Part shown: piece after piece, positions 15,463 through 23,799 of the stretch | How positions within the stretch are numbered: the stretch's first letter is position 1 | Layout of the letters: every line of letters begins with the position of its first letter | Source: Prevotella sp. UBA4339 | GTDB lineage: Bacteria > Bacteroidota > Bacteroidia > Bacteroidales > Bacteroidaceae | Assembly: GCA_002393725.1 (NCBI GenBank) | Contig: DGTJ01000002.1 | Span: forward strand, 2,734 to 30,715 | Length of the DNA stretch: 27,982 nucleotides | Direction: 5' to 3' | Position numbers and translations under genes: made by a program | Notes under the pieces: model-generated | What the model was told of the DNA's origin: nothing | Seen by the model: only the letters and a program-made list of their open reading frames with translations | Databases searched by the model: none

Positions 15463-16630
15463 ACTCGTATTCATAATAGTACCAGTAAGTTCCACGGTAC
15501 TTTTCTTCCACTTTTCCTTTCCGCTCCGTCGGGTCAGGATATTTGCTCTCCAACTCATGAAGATTGTCCCAGTCTTCATCCATCACACTGTTGTGATATA
15601 CCATTATCGGATTGGAACGCTTATGGGTATAGAGGGTCAGCGCTTCTCGGTAATGCAGTGGCAGCCCGTCCATATTCAGAGTGTCATTCTCTGAGTACAG
15701 CACCTTGAGCTTAGTGGCAAACTCGTCAAGACGCTTGTCTAAAAGAAGACCGCAAAGCTCATAGTCGGCTATCTTCTTGTCAACGGTGCTGTCGCGCCTC
15801 TGCATGAGCTCAAGATATCTTGATATCGTCATGTCTCCCTTAGGCTTTGCCCCCAAAGATTTGTAGAGGCTGTCGGTAGGATACATGGCAAATCGTGACT
15901 TACCACCTATAGGAAGTATCATGTCGCTCTTGCCTGGTGTTGGATAGTTGAAGAGTTTTTCTCCTAACTCGCCTTGCATGACTAATGCATACATCCGTAT
16001 CATCTGTAGGTTATCATCACTCTCCAGTGAACGCTTTCCCGGCTCCAGAGCTCCGGCATAGTCGCCCCTAAGAAGACAACTCTCTGCCCTCGAACGATAA
16101 TGGAACACGGCATTGGTATTACTGAAGCTAACGGTTCCTATAATCTGGATAGCAAGAAGAAGGAGACTTACCCACATCGGTGTGGAGAAAAGGCCGACCG
16201 ACTCATTCTTGGGCTCTACATCTTGAAGCTGCTTTGCCAACAGTGAAAGTCCGAGCCATACAATGATTACCAATGGAAACACCCAGTACCAGGCTCCAAT
16301 GGAATGATGAAGATCGATGTCACTGTTTATGTCTGTCAGGAAACCGAGGATGAGCATCGATGGCACATAAGTGAGCGCATGATAACGCTTGTACAGGCGA
16401 AAGAACGAATTGATTACCAGCTGCAGTATCTGAAGCACCACCGTGATGACGATAGCACTAATGAGTGGTTTATAACTTGTCAGGCCATTACTCAGCACAT
16501 GCTGGGCCACAGCAAGAATGTCAGCCTGAAAGAAATAAAGGAAACAGAAAGAGAAAAGACAAAAAACAATAGCACACATCAATCGGATGATGATGGTGCT
16601 ACTGTTTTCGCCTGGATGATTGTATTGCAT
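15461..16630 (-). CDS. Polytopic membrane protein, DUF6057-like
   Basis: The 389-residue protein has about five N-terminal hydrophobic segments (near residues 14-34, 57-78, 88-98, 112-132 and 150-170). A soluble C-terminal part of about 220 residues follows, rich in helix-forming pairs such as SRAESCLLRGDYAGALEPGKRSLESD, which looks like a TPR-type repeat. The end is unusually aromatic (YRGTYWYYYEYE). From memory it resembles DUF6057 of Bacteroidales, for which no function is known. It starts 1 bp after the glgB stop, so it is probably translated together with the branching enzyme. Its coding end runs into the shared terminator. Confidence 0.6.
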   Translation of the reverse strand: MQYNHPGENSSTIIIRLMCAIVFCLFSFCFLYFFQADILAVAQHVLSNGLTSYKPLISAIVITVVLQILQLVINSFFRLYKRYHALTYVPSMLILGFLTDINSDIDLHHSIGAWYWVFPLVIIVWLGLSLLAKQLQDVEPKNESVGLFSTPMWVSLLLLAIQIIGTVSFSNTNAVFHYRSRAESCLLRGDYAGALEPGKRSLESDDNLQMIRMYALVMQGELGEKLFNYPTPGKSDMILPIGGKSRFAMYPTDSLYKSLGAKPKGDMTISRYLELMQRRDSTVDKKIADYELCGLLLDKRLDEFATKLKVLYSENDTLNMDGLPLHYREALTLYTHKRSNPIMVYHNSVMDEDWDNLHELESKYPDPTERKGKVEEKYRGTYWYYYEYE

Positions 16631-16631
16631 C

Positions 16632-18767
16632 TTAGTTCTTCTTCAATACTACTGCTGAACGGGCTGGTATATACAGCTTCAGCCATTCTTTCTTGTCGTT
16701 GACGTACATAGGATCGTAGTTCGTCGTATGGGTCATGCTGTCATCGGCAAAGCCGTTGCCTCCGAAGTCCTTGGAATCGGTGTTCAGCACAACATCGTAC
16801 GAACCAGTTGGAACAAGGAATCCATAGTCTGTATAACTTCTCGTTGGAGAGAAGTTGAATACGAATACCAGGTCTCCTCTCATAAAGCAGAGCACCTGGT
16901 CTCCGTCATTATGCCATATCTCCGTCACTGGGGTGTCCTGGAAGTTCCTGACGCTCTTTATTACTTTCAGCATCTCGCGGTCGAAGTCGCCAAGCCAGTG
17001 GTAGCACAGGTCCTTGTTGTCTACTAGATTCCACTGCCTGCGGGCATACTTGTAGCTCCAGCCGTTTCCTTCACGTGGGAAGTCTATCCACTCGGGATGA
17101 CCGAACTCATTACCCATGAAGTTCAGGTAGCCTCCGTTGATGGCTGCGGCTGTGACCAGGCGTATCATCTTATGAAGGGCGATTCCGCGCTGGGCGATGT
17201 CGTTTACATCCTTCTTTGCGAAATGCCAGTACATATCGGCATCGATAAGACGGAAGATGATGGTCTTGTCGCCTACAAGGGCCTGGTCGTGGCTCTCGCA
17301 GTAAGAGATGGTCTTCTCGTCAGGACGACGGTTCTTTACCTCCCAGAAGATGGAGCATACGTTGATGTCTTCATCACGAACTTCCTTGATAGTCTTGATC
17401 CAGTAGTCGGGGATGTTCATGGCCATACGATAGTCGAATCCATAACCGCCATCCTCAAACTTAGCGGCAAGACCGGGCATGCCTGATACTTCCTCGGCAA
17501 TAGTGATGGCATTTGGATTGACCTCATGGATCAGCTTGTTGGCGAGGGTAAGATAGCAGATGGCATTATCGTCCTCGTGACCGTTGAAGTAGTCACCATA
17601 GCCTCCAAAGGCTTCTCCAAGTCCGTGAGAGTAGTAGAGCATCGATGTCACTCCGTCAAAACGGAATCCGTCGAACTTGTACTCATCAAGCCAGTACTTA
17701 CAGTTGGAGAGAAGGAAGTGGAGCACTTCGTCCTTGCCATAGTCGAAGCAGAGGGAGTCCCATGCCGGATGCTCATGACGGTCGCCAGGATAGAAGAACT
17801 GATTGGGATCACCACAGAGGTTACCAAGACCCTCGACCTCGTTCTTTACGGCATGTGAGTGAACGATATCCATAATCACTGCTATACCGTTCTTGTGGGC
17901 GGTGTCGATAAGTTCTTTCAGTTCTTCAGGTGTCCCGAAGCGTGAACTTGGTGCGAAGAAGCTGGATACATGATAACCGAAGGAGCCATAGTATGGGTGC
18001 TCCTGAATGGCCATCACCTGGATACAGTTGTAGCCATCCTTGATGACGCGAGGCAGAACATTGTCCTTGAACTCTGTATAGGTACCGACCTTCTCGGCAT
18101 CCTGACTCATACCCACGTGGCACTCATATATGAGAAGGGGATTCTTATTGGGCTTGAAGTTCTTCTTCTTGAATTCGTATGGATGCTCGGGATTCCATAC
18201 CTGAGCTGAGAATATCTTCGTGTTGTCGTCTTGTACTACCCTGCGGCACCAGGCGGGGATACGCTCGCCTTCTCCACCGTTCCACTTTACTTTCATTTTG
18301 TATAGCTGACCGTGCTTGAGGGCTTTCTCAGAGAGTTTCAACTCCCAGTTGCCGGTGCCTTCGATACGCTTGCAACGGTACTTCTCGTCTTCCTGCCAGT
18401 TGTTGAAGTCACCGATCAGGTAGATGTCTGTGGCATTGGGAGCCCACTCACGGAACACCCATCCCTTGGCAAGCTTGTGAAGACCGAAATAGAGATGTCC
18501 GGTAGCAAAGTCCGAAAGGGTCTTCTTGCCGTTCTGCGTCAACTGGCTCATCTTCCACAGCACATGGTCATGACGACCACGGATGGCTCCCTCAAAGGGC
18601 TCAAGCCAAGAGTCATTGCGAACAAGTCCGATATGCTCTGGCTCTGATGGTTCAACGACTTTCTTTGATGCTGCTTTCTTTGTAGCAGCCTTCTTTGCCG
18701 GTGATTTCTTCTCTGCTGGCTTCTTGCTGACGGCCTTCTTTGCCGTCGTTTCTTTCTTTGTTGCCAT
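16632..18767 (-). CDS. glgB: 1,4-alpha-glucan branching enzyme with a Lys-rich N-terminal tail
   Basis: The 711-residue GH13 enzyme creates alpha-1,6 branches in glycogen. After the tail come a CBM48-like domain (about 85-195) and the catalytic barrel. Visible motifs are DIVHSH (300-305), GFRFDGVTS (367-375, nucleophile D371), AEEVSG (acid/base E425) and ESHDQ (491-495). It is of the eukaryote-like branching-enzyme subfamily. Residues 1-37 form a separate extension with 14 lysines as KK pairs, six of them exactly five residues apart. This resembles histone H1-type tails and is likely disordered. No other glycogen gene is in the window. It lies 12 bp after the YhcH-family gene. Confidence 0.95.
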   Translation of the reverse strand: MATKKETTAKKAVSKKPAEKKSPAKKAATKKAASKKVVEPSEPEHIGLVRNDSWLEPFEGAIRGRHDHVLWKMSQLTQNGKKTLSDFATGHLYFGLHKLAKGWVFREWAPNATDIYLIGDFNNWQEDEKYRCKRIEGTGNWELKLSEKALKHGQLYKMKVKWNGGEGERIPAWCRRVVQDDNTKIFSAQVWNPEHPYEFKKKNFKPNKNPLLIYECHVGMSQDAEKVGTYTEFKDNVLPRVIKDGYNCIQVMAIQEHPYYGSFGYHVSSFFAPSSRFGTPEELKELIDTAHKNGIAVIMDIVHSHAVKNEVEGLGNLCGDPNQFFYPGDRHEHPAWDSLCFDYGKDEVLHFLLSNCKYWLDEYKFDGFRFDGVTSMLYYSHGLGEAFGGYGDYFNGHEDDNAICYLTLANKLIHEVNPNAITIAEEVSGMPGLAAKFEDGGYGFDYRMAMNIPDYWIKTIKEVRDEDINVCSIFWEVKNRRPDEKTISYCESHDQALVGDKTIIFRLIDADMYWHFAKKDVNDIAQRGIALHKMIRLVTAAAINGGYLNFMGNEFGHPEWIDFPREGNGWSYKYARRQWNLVDNKDLCYHWLGDFDREMLKVIKSVRNFQDTPVTEIWHNDGDQVLCFMRGDLVFVFNFSPTRSYTDYGFLVPTGSYDVVLNTDSKDFGGNGFADDSMTHTTNYDPMYVNDKKEWLKLYIPARSAVVLKKN

Positions 18768-18779
18768 ATTACTGATTAT

Positions 18780-19226
18780 TTAAATCTTCACTTTAAATAT
18801 TGCCTTCTTGATCTCTGCCTCGTCTGAGATACAGGGAGCATGACCGTCCTGAGGGAAGAAGATGGCCATCTGACCCGGCTCTGCCTTAAAGTAGGTCTGA
18901 GCCTTGGTGTCACCGTACTTCGTGATGTCCTTTTCGGCATTGTATTCGAAGTGAGGAAGGTCACACAAAGGAGTGTAGCCGAAGGTCTCTGCTCCGGAGA
19001 GTGGTATCTGGATGTCGATCATCTCTATATGTGTCTCAAGGACAGCTGCATCGGCTGGCCTGCCCTTGGCTACGGTAAGGTTTAGGAACAGGTCCTTGTC
19101 CTTGATTGGATACTTGCCAGCCTCCATTGTATTGAGGTCATGGCTCTTGAGGTACTCCACCACGTCTGCAAAGAGTGGATTCAGAGATACATACTTGCTT
19201 AGGTTGTCAATTGTGTCAATTATCAT
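18780..19226 (-). CDS. YhcH/YjgK/YiaL-family protein
   Basis: The 148-residue protein matches the YhcH/YjgK/YiaL (EbgC-like) beta-barrel family. Typical blocks are AGKYPIKD, the metal-site region ETHIEMIDIQIPLSGAE and the C-terminal FFPQDGHAPC with its conserved His. Characterised relatives act on sugars; E. coli NanQ (YhcH) is an N-acetylneuraminate anomerase. The substrate here is not determined. Placement between a MORN-repeat gene and glgB suggests a carbohydrate role, but only weakly. Spacing is 25 bp from the upstream gene and 12 bp to glgB. Confidence 0.88.
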   Translation of the reverse strand: MIIDTIDNLSKYVSLNPLFADVVEYLKSHDLNTMEAGKYPIKDKDLFLNLTVAKGRPADAAVLETHIEMIDIQIPLSGAETFGYTPLCDLPHFEYNAEKDITKYGDTKAQTYFKAEPGQMAIFFPQDGHAPCISDEAEIKKAIFKVKI

Positions 19227-19251
19227 ACGTCACTATTTTTTGGATTTGTAT

Positions 19252-20370
19252 TTAGTCTAACTGGCGGTGACCGCGAATGTAGGTCCCACTGGCAACGACC
19301 TTACCGTTACGGTCTTTCTCAACGAACTTGCCCTCGCGAAGGTCGTCACGGTAGGAGCCTTCAAAGCGGTTGCCGTCCTTGTCTTCTTCGATGGCTGCAC
19401 CGTTACGCTTGCCGTTCTTGAAGGTGCCCTTGAACTTGGAACCGTCAGCATAGTGGGCTATTCCCTCACCCTCGATCTTTCCGTTCTTGAACATGCCTTC
19501 GAAGGTGTCTCCGGCCTTGGTAGTCAACTTCCCCTTTCCATTTGGTTTGTCCGACTTCCATGATCCTACGTATTGGTCACCATTGCTCCACACCATGGTG
19601 CCATGACCTTGCTTGTCGCCTTCAAAAAACTGACCGGTATATTTGTCGCCATTGGCATACTTTGAAATCCCCTGGCCGGTACGTTCTCCGTCAAGATACT
19701 CTCCTTCGTACACGTCACCGTTTTGGAACTTGTAGATTCCACGCCCGTTCTGCACATCATTACGCCAGGGACCGATATACACGTCACCGTCTGCATAGCG
19801 GAAAGTACCCTTGCCCGAACGCATGTTGTTGGCCCACTGACCTTCGTACGAGGATCCGTCTCCCCAGTCAAAGAAACCGCTGCCATGCTTCTGGTCGTCT
19901 TTCCACTCACCCTTGTAATAGGCACCGTTGGAGAAGGTGTAGGTACCTTTTCCCGAACGCTTGTCCATCTTCCAGTCACCGTCGTACTTGTCTCCGTTGA
20001 AATAGTACATCACTCCATGACCATGCTGATAGTCACGGAACCACAGACCATCATAGCGGTTATTGTTGGCGAAGTAGTATACACCTCTGCCGTGCTGCTG
20101 GTCCTGGAACCACTCGCCTTCATATCGCTCACCGTCGAAGAAGGTGTAGATACCGTAGCCCTGACGCTTTCCGCGTTCATACTGCCCTTCGTAGGTGTTG
20201 CCATTCTTGTAGACGGTACGGCCCTTCCCGTGAGCCTTACCAAGGAAGAGTTCTCCTTGATATTGACCTCCATCTTTAGTGGTGGTGGAACCAAGGGTGA
20301 TCTTTTGACCGAATACTGTCTGAGACAGAATAAGGGCATATATTATAATTGTATATCGTCGTATAAACAT
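19252..20370 (-). CDS. Secreted MORN-repeat protein (14 repeats)
   Basis: A signal peptide (MFIRRYTIIIYALILSQTVFG) precedes 14 contiguous 23-residue MORN repeats, residues 37-358, of the form Y-x-G-x-W/Y...G-x-G-x-x-x-x-x-x-G. Almost nothing else is in the 372-residue protein. The last three repeats are degenerate, with Phe replacing the first Tyr and some glycines lost. MORN repeats form elongated beta-hairpin stacks that mediate binding or scaffolding. Here the protein would lie in the periplasm or at the surface. It is the first gene of the operon with the YhcH-family gene, glgB and the membrane protein. Binding partner unknown. Confidence 0.93.
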   Translation of the reverse strand: MFIRRYTIIIYALILSQTVFGQKITLGSTTTKDGGQYQGELFLGKAHGKGRTVYKNGNTYEGQYERGKRQGYGIYTFFDGERYEGEWFQDQQHGRGVYYFANNNRYDGLWFRDYQHGHGVMYYFNGDKYDGDWKMDKRSGKGTYTFSNGAYYKGEWKDDQKHGSGFFDWGDGSSYEGQWANNMRSGKGTFRYADGDVYIGPWRNDVQNGRGIYKFQNGDVYEGEYLDGERTGQGISKYANGDKYTGQFFEGDKQGHGTMVWSNGDQYVGSWKSDKPNGKGKLTTKAGDTFEGMFKNGKIEGEGIAHYADGSKFKGTFKNGKRNGAAIEEDKDGNRFEGSYRDDLREGKFVEKDRNGKVVASGTYIRGHRQLD

Positions 20371-20393
20371 TTATTCTACTTTGAAATTTTGCG

Positions 20394-20425
20394 CAAATTT
20401 ACAAAAAAAATACGAATCGAGCAAA
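20394..20425 (-). promoter_or_regulatory. Promoter of the MORN-glgB operon
   Basis: On the minus strand TTTG (20425-20422), 20 bp, then TAAATTTG (20401-20394) fit the consensus, 24 bp upstream of the MORN-gene ATG. It is divergent from the kdsB promoter in the same 122-bp gap. Confidence 0.65.
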
Positions 20426-20476
20426 ATATCAAAGACATTATTACACAACTATTGCGATTTTTACAATTTTTTTCAT

Positions 20477-20484
20477 TACCTTTG
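20477..20484 (+). promoter_or_regulatory. Promoter of kdsB (-7 box), near-leaderless
   Basis: TACCTTTG ends 8 bp before the kdsB ATG. With the usual spacing, transcription would start only a few bases before the start codon. TTGC at 20452-20455 is a possible partial -33 element. Confidence 0.7.
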
Positions 20485-20492
20485 CAGCCGTT

Positions 20493-21242
20493 ATGAAATT
20501 TATGGCGATTATACCAGCCCGATACGCTTCTACAAGATTTCCGGGCAAACCTCTGGCAGTGCTGGGTGGAAAGACTGTCATTCAGAGAGTGTACGAACAG
20601 GTCAGCAGCATACTGGACGAGGTCTATGTCGCTACTGACGATAAACGGATTTACGACTGCGTCACTGCTTTTGGAGGAAGGGCAGTGATGACTCGTGAGG
20701 ATCATAAGAGCGGAACAGACAGAATAGAAGAGGCTGTCGAGAAGATTGGCTCTGAGGCTGACGTGATTATCAATGTACAGGGGGACGAACCGTTCATACA
20801 ACCGTCACAAATATCCACTTTAATGGATCTGTTTGATAATCCTGATACTCAGATAGGTACACTCGGAAAGCTCTTCGAGAATATTGACGCCGCAGACAAT
20901 CCGAACTCTCCCAAGATCGTCACCGACTGCCGGGGATTCGCACTGTATTTCAGCCGGAGCGTTATTCCTTTCATCAGGGGCAAGGAGCATAAGGACTGGT
21001 TTGGGCAATTTCCTTTCCTAAAGCATCTCGGTATCTATGCATATAGGAAAGACGTACTCAGGGAGATTACTCGCCTGCCACAGAGCTCTCTGGAGAAGGC
21101 GGAGAGCCTCGAACAACTGCGATGGCTGCAGAATGGATACAGAATACGTGTAGGACTGACTGATGTGGAGACGGTGGGGATTGACACACCAGAGGACCTA
21201 CAGAGGGCTGAACTTTTCTTGAATAACAAACAGATATTATAA
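20493..21242 (+). CDS. kdsB: 3-deoxy-manno-octulosonate cytidylyltransferase
   Basis: The 249-residue enzyme joins CTP and Kdo to give CMP-Kdo, the donor for LPS inner-core synthesis in the cytoplasm. The nucleotide-binding block PARYASTRFPGKPL is at residues 8-21, and NVQGDEPFI, with the metal-binding Asp, lies further on. HLGIYAYRKD and ESLEQLRWL are further family signatures. Length is typical. The ATG at 20493 fits other family members, which begin MKFIAIIPARY; a second in-frame ATG at 20502 would give a slightly longer leader. The stop is directly followed by the next start with no spacer. Confidence 0.96.
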   Translation: MKFMAIIPARYASTRFPGKPLAVLGGKTVIQRVYEQVSSILDEVYVATDDKRIYDCVTAFGGRAVMTREDHKSGTDRIEEAVEKIGSEADVIINVQGDEPFIQPSQISTLMDLFDNPDTQIGTLGKLFENIDAADNPNSPKIVTDCRGFALYFSRSVIPFIRGKEHKDWFGQFPFLKHLGIYAYRKDVLREITRLPQSSLEKAESLEQLRWLQNGYRIRVGLTDVETVGIDTPEDLQRAELFLNNKQIL

Positions 21243-23009
21243 ATGATGAGAGTGTGTTTTACCATTTTCGCTATCGCTATGATGCTCAATGCTCAGGCGC
21301 AGCCTGCCAGTAAGACTGTGAAGATAAAGGTTGTAGAGACAAGTGATGTACATGGGCATTTCTTCCCATGGGACTTCATGGAAGGGAGACCTATTAAAGG
21401 CTCGCTAACAAGGGCTAACTCGTATATAAAGAGACAACGGGAGAAGTATGGCGACCATCTGCTGCTCATTGACAACGGAGACATTCTTCAGGGACAGCCG
21501 TGTGTCTATTGGTCCAACTATGTGATGCCTGAGGATGAGAACCTCGCGGCTTCAGTCATCAACTATATGGGATACGATGCGGAGACTGTAGGCAACCACG
21601 ATGTGGAACCTGGTCACAAGGTTTATGACAAGTGGATACGTGAGGTGAGATGCCCCATGCTCGGGGCCAATATCGTAAAAGAGGGCAAGAAATACAGTGA
21701 GGCACACCCTAATAGCATCTATGATGGACTCAAGCCATACTCTGTACATTATATCGACGGGGTAAAGATATGTATCATCGGAATGCTTACTCCAGCAATC
21801 CCCAACTGGCTGAACAAGTCTATATGGAAGGGCATGGAGTTCGAGGAAATGACTCAATGCGCAAAGAAATGGGTGAAATATATCAAGGACTACGAACGAC
21901 CAGACCTCATATTCGGACTTTTCCACTCTGGCCTGAACGAAGGCATCAAGACAAAGGAATATGAAGAGAACGGCACCGAGTCTGTTGCTCGTGAAGTGCC
22001 GGGATTCGACGTCATCTTCTTCGGGCATGACCATCAGGTGCATAATGAATGGATTACGAACAAGGAGGGTAACAAGGTGCTATGCATCGACCCGAGCTGC
22101 TATGTCAGCAATGTCGCTGTGGCGGATATAGAACTGACTTACAAGAACGGACATCTTATAAATAATAAGGATATCAAGGGTGAAATAGTCAGTGTACTCG
22201 ACGAGGAGATAGACCAGCAGATGATTAGCCATTTCCAGTCGAAGATCGACGACGTGAAGGAGTATGTGAACAGGCGAATCGGACGGTTCGAGAATCCGGT
22301 GTACTCGCGCGAAGGGTTCTTCGGCAATTCGGCTTTCACCGATCTTATACATAACCTGCAGATGAAAATCTCCGGAGCGGAGATTTCGTTCAACGCGCCT
22401 CTGTCGTTCAACAGTGTCATCAGCGCTGGCGACGTCACTCAGGCTGATATGTTCAAACTCTACAGATTCGAGAACCTGATGTTCGTTCTGAGGATGACGG
22501 GTGAGGAGATCAGAAAGCACCTGGAGTACTCATACGACATGTGGACTAACACGATGACGTCTCCTGAGGATCATGCTCTCAGACTCAACGAATATACCAG
22601 GGGCGACCAGCAGCGTACGGGATTCCAGTATTATACCTTCAACTTCGACTCGGCTTGCGGAATTGACTATGAGGTAGACCTCACAAAACCGGACGGACAG
22701 AAAGTGAGGATTCTCAGGATGTCTAATGGACAGCCGTTCGACGAGCACCGATGGTATAAGGTGGTGATGAATAGCTACCGCGCCAATGGAGGTGGAGAAC
22801 TACTCACGCTGGGGGCAGGCATACCGAAAGACTCGCTCGAGAGCAGGGTGATATGGAATACCGACATGGACCAGAGGCATTATCTCACTGAAGAGATACG
22901 GCGCCAGGGGACTGTCAACCCGCAGCCTAACAGCAACTGGAAGTTCGTGCCAGAAGAATGGGCAAAGCCGGCTCTCGAGAGAGACAGGATACTATTGTTC
23001 GGGAAATAA
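21243..23009 (+). CDS. Periplasmic 5'-nucleotidase / 2',3'-cyclic phosphodiesterase family
   Basis: A signal peptide (about residues 1-18, cleavage after NAQA) precedes a metallophosphatase domain. The metal-binding motifs are SDVHGH (34-39), DNGD (77-80), GNHD (117-120) and GHDH (261-264). A C-terminal 5'-nucleotidase substrate-binding domain (about 340-560) includes NAPLSFNSVI and YRANGGGELL. The 588-residue length is normal for the UshA/CpdB family. It should hydrolyse nucleotides or related phosphoesters in the periplasm; exact substrate unknown. It begins immediately at the end of kdsB, so it is translated from the same mRNA. The signal peptide has no lipobox. Confidence 0.92.
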   Translation: MMRVCFTIFAIAMMLNAQAQPASKTVKIKVVETSDVHGHFFPWDFMEGRPIKGSLTRANSYIKRQREKYGDHLLLIDNGDILQGQPCVYWSNYVMPEDENLAASVINYMGYDAETVGNHDVEPGHKVYDKWIREVRCPMLGANIVKEGKKYSEAHPNSIYDGLKPYSVHYIDGVKICIIGMLTPAIPNWLNKSIWKGMEFEEMTQCAKKWVKYIKDYERPDLIFGLFHSGLNEGIKTKEYEENGTESVAREVPGFDVIFFGHDHQVHNEWITNKEGNKVLCIDPSCYVSNVAVADIELTYKNGHLINNKDIKGEIVSVLDEEIDQQMISHFQSKIDDVKEYVNRRIGRFENPVYSREGFFGNSAFTDLIHNLQMKISGAEISFNAPLSFNSVISAGDVTQADMFKLYRFENLMFVLRMTGEEIRKHLEYSYDMWTNTMTSPEDHALRLNEYTRGDQQRTGFQYYTFNFDSACGIDYEVDLTKPDGQKVRILRMSNGQPFDEHRWYKVVMNSYRANGGGELLTLGAGIPKDSLESRVIWNTDMDQRHYLTEEIRRQGTVNPQPNSNWKFVPEEWAKPALERDRILLFGK

Positions 23010-23022
23010 GCTTCTTTCACTC

Positions 23023-23796
23023 ATGACAAGGAAATACTTTTTCGTTTTCTGCAAAGAGGACATATTGTTGGAGAGAACTGCTGAAGGGGGATATACCATA
23101 CCATGTGACGTGGTTCCTCCCACTGAGGTTAAGCCCTGGACTCATGTGATGAATATCACACCGATGGACGATGGCACGGAGGTAAAGACTTACCGTATCG
23201 ACTCTCCCGTGACCGATTCTGAGAGATACGAGATGTGCGGACTGCGACAGTCTTACTTCAGACTGCAGGAACCATTGTACCTCAAGGCAGGCAAGTGCCA
23301 GGAACTGCTCTATTGGGACTCTAACACCAAGTACTGTGGTGTCTGCGGTGCTCCGATGAGGATGGATACCGACATCTCAAAGAAATGCACAGAATGCGGG
23401 AAGGAGGTATGGCCACAACTCGCAACGGCCGTCATCGTTCTCATCCACAAGGGGGATGAGGTGCTGCTGGTAAGGGCAAAGAACTTCAAGCGCGACTATT
23501 ACGGTCTCGTGGCGGGATTCGTGGAGACGGGTGAGACACTCGAAGAGGCGGTGGCAAGGGAAACTCTCGAAGAGACGGGCATCACCATCACCAACATACG
23601 CTATTTCGCCTCGCAGCCTTGGCCCTATCCCTGTGGCCTGATGGTGGGATTCACGGCCGACTATGTATCCGGAGACATTCACCTGCAGCAGTCTGAGATA
23701 GCAAAAGGAGGCTGGTTCAGGAAAACCAACCTCCCTAATATCCCGGAAAAACTGTCTATTGCCAGAAGACTTATCGATTCCTGGCTGGAAGAATAG
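23023..23796 (+). CDS. nudC: NudC-type NADH pyrophosphatase (Nudix)
   Basis: The 257-residue protein has an N-terminal domain, a zinc ribbon (CGVC ... CTEC), and a Nudix domain. The box GFVETGETLEEAVARETLEETG fits GX5EX7REUXEEXG and begins at residue 165. The signature SQPWPYP at 197-203 is the NudC/NADH pyrophosphatase marker; most members have SQPWPFP. Family members cleave NAD(H), and some decap NAD-capped RNA. The start is 13 bp after the nucleotidase stop, so kdsB, the nucleotidase and nudC likely form one operon. It converges on ugd with only 3 bp between stops. Confidence 0.93.
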   Translation: MTRKYFFVFCKEDILLERTAEGGYTIPCDVVPPTEVKPWTHVMNITPMDDGTEVKTYRIDSPVTDSERYEMCGLRQSYFRLQEPLYLKAGKCQELLYWDSNTKYCGVCGAPMRMDTDISKKCTECGKEVWPQLATAVIVLIHKGDEVLLVRAKNFKRDYYGLVAGFVETGETLEEAVARETLEETGITITNIRYFASQPWPYPCGLMVGFTADYVSGDIHLQQSEIAKGGWFRKTNLPNIPEKLSIARRLIDSWLEE

Positions 23797-23799
23797 CAA

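Noticed and set aside
18655..18767. GlgB Lys-rich tail as a frameshift or assembly artefact
   Set aside because: The reading frame is continuous, the KK spacing is regular and the start codon is normal, so it looks like genuine coding sequence.
19290..20262. Regular repeats at DNA level, considered as CRISPR or minisatellite
   Set aside because: The period is 69 bp, in frame, with diverged units, and is explained by 23-residue MORN repeats.
19723..20496. Long open frame opposite the MORN gene running into kdsB
   Set aside because: Produced by the strong codon periodicity of the 69-bp MORN repeat units; valine-rich translation without domain features.
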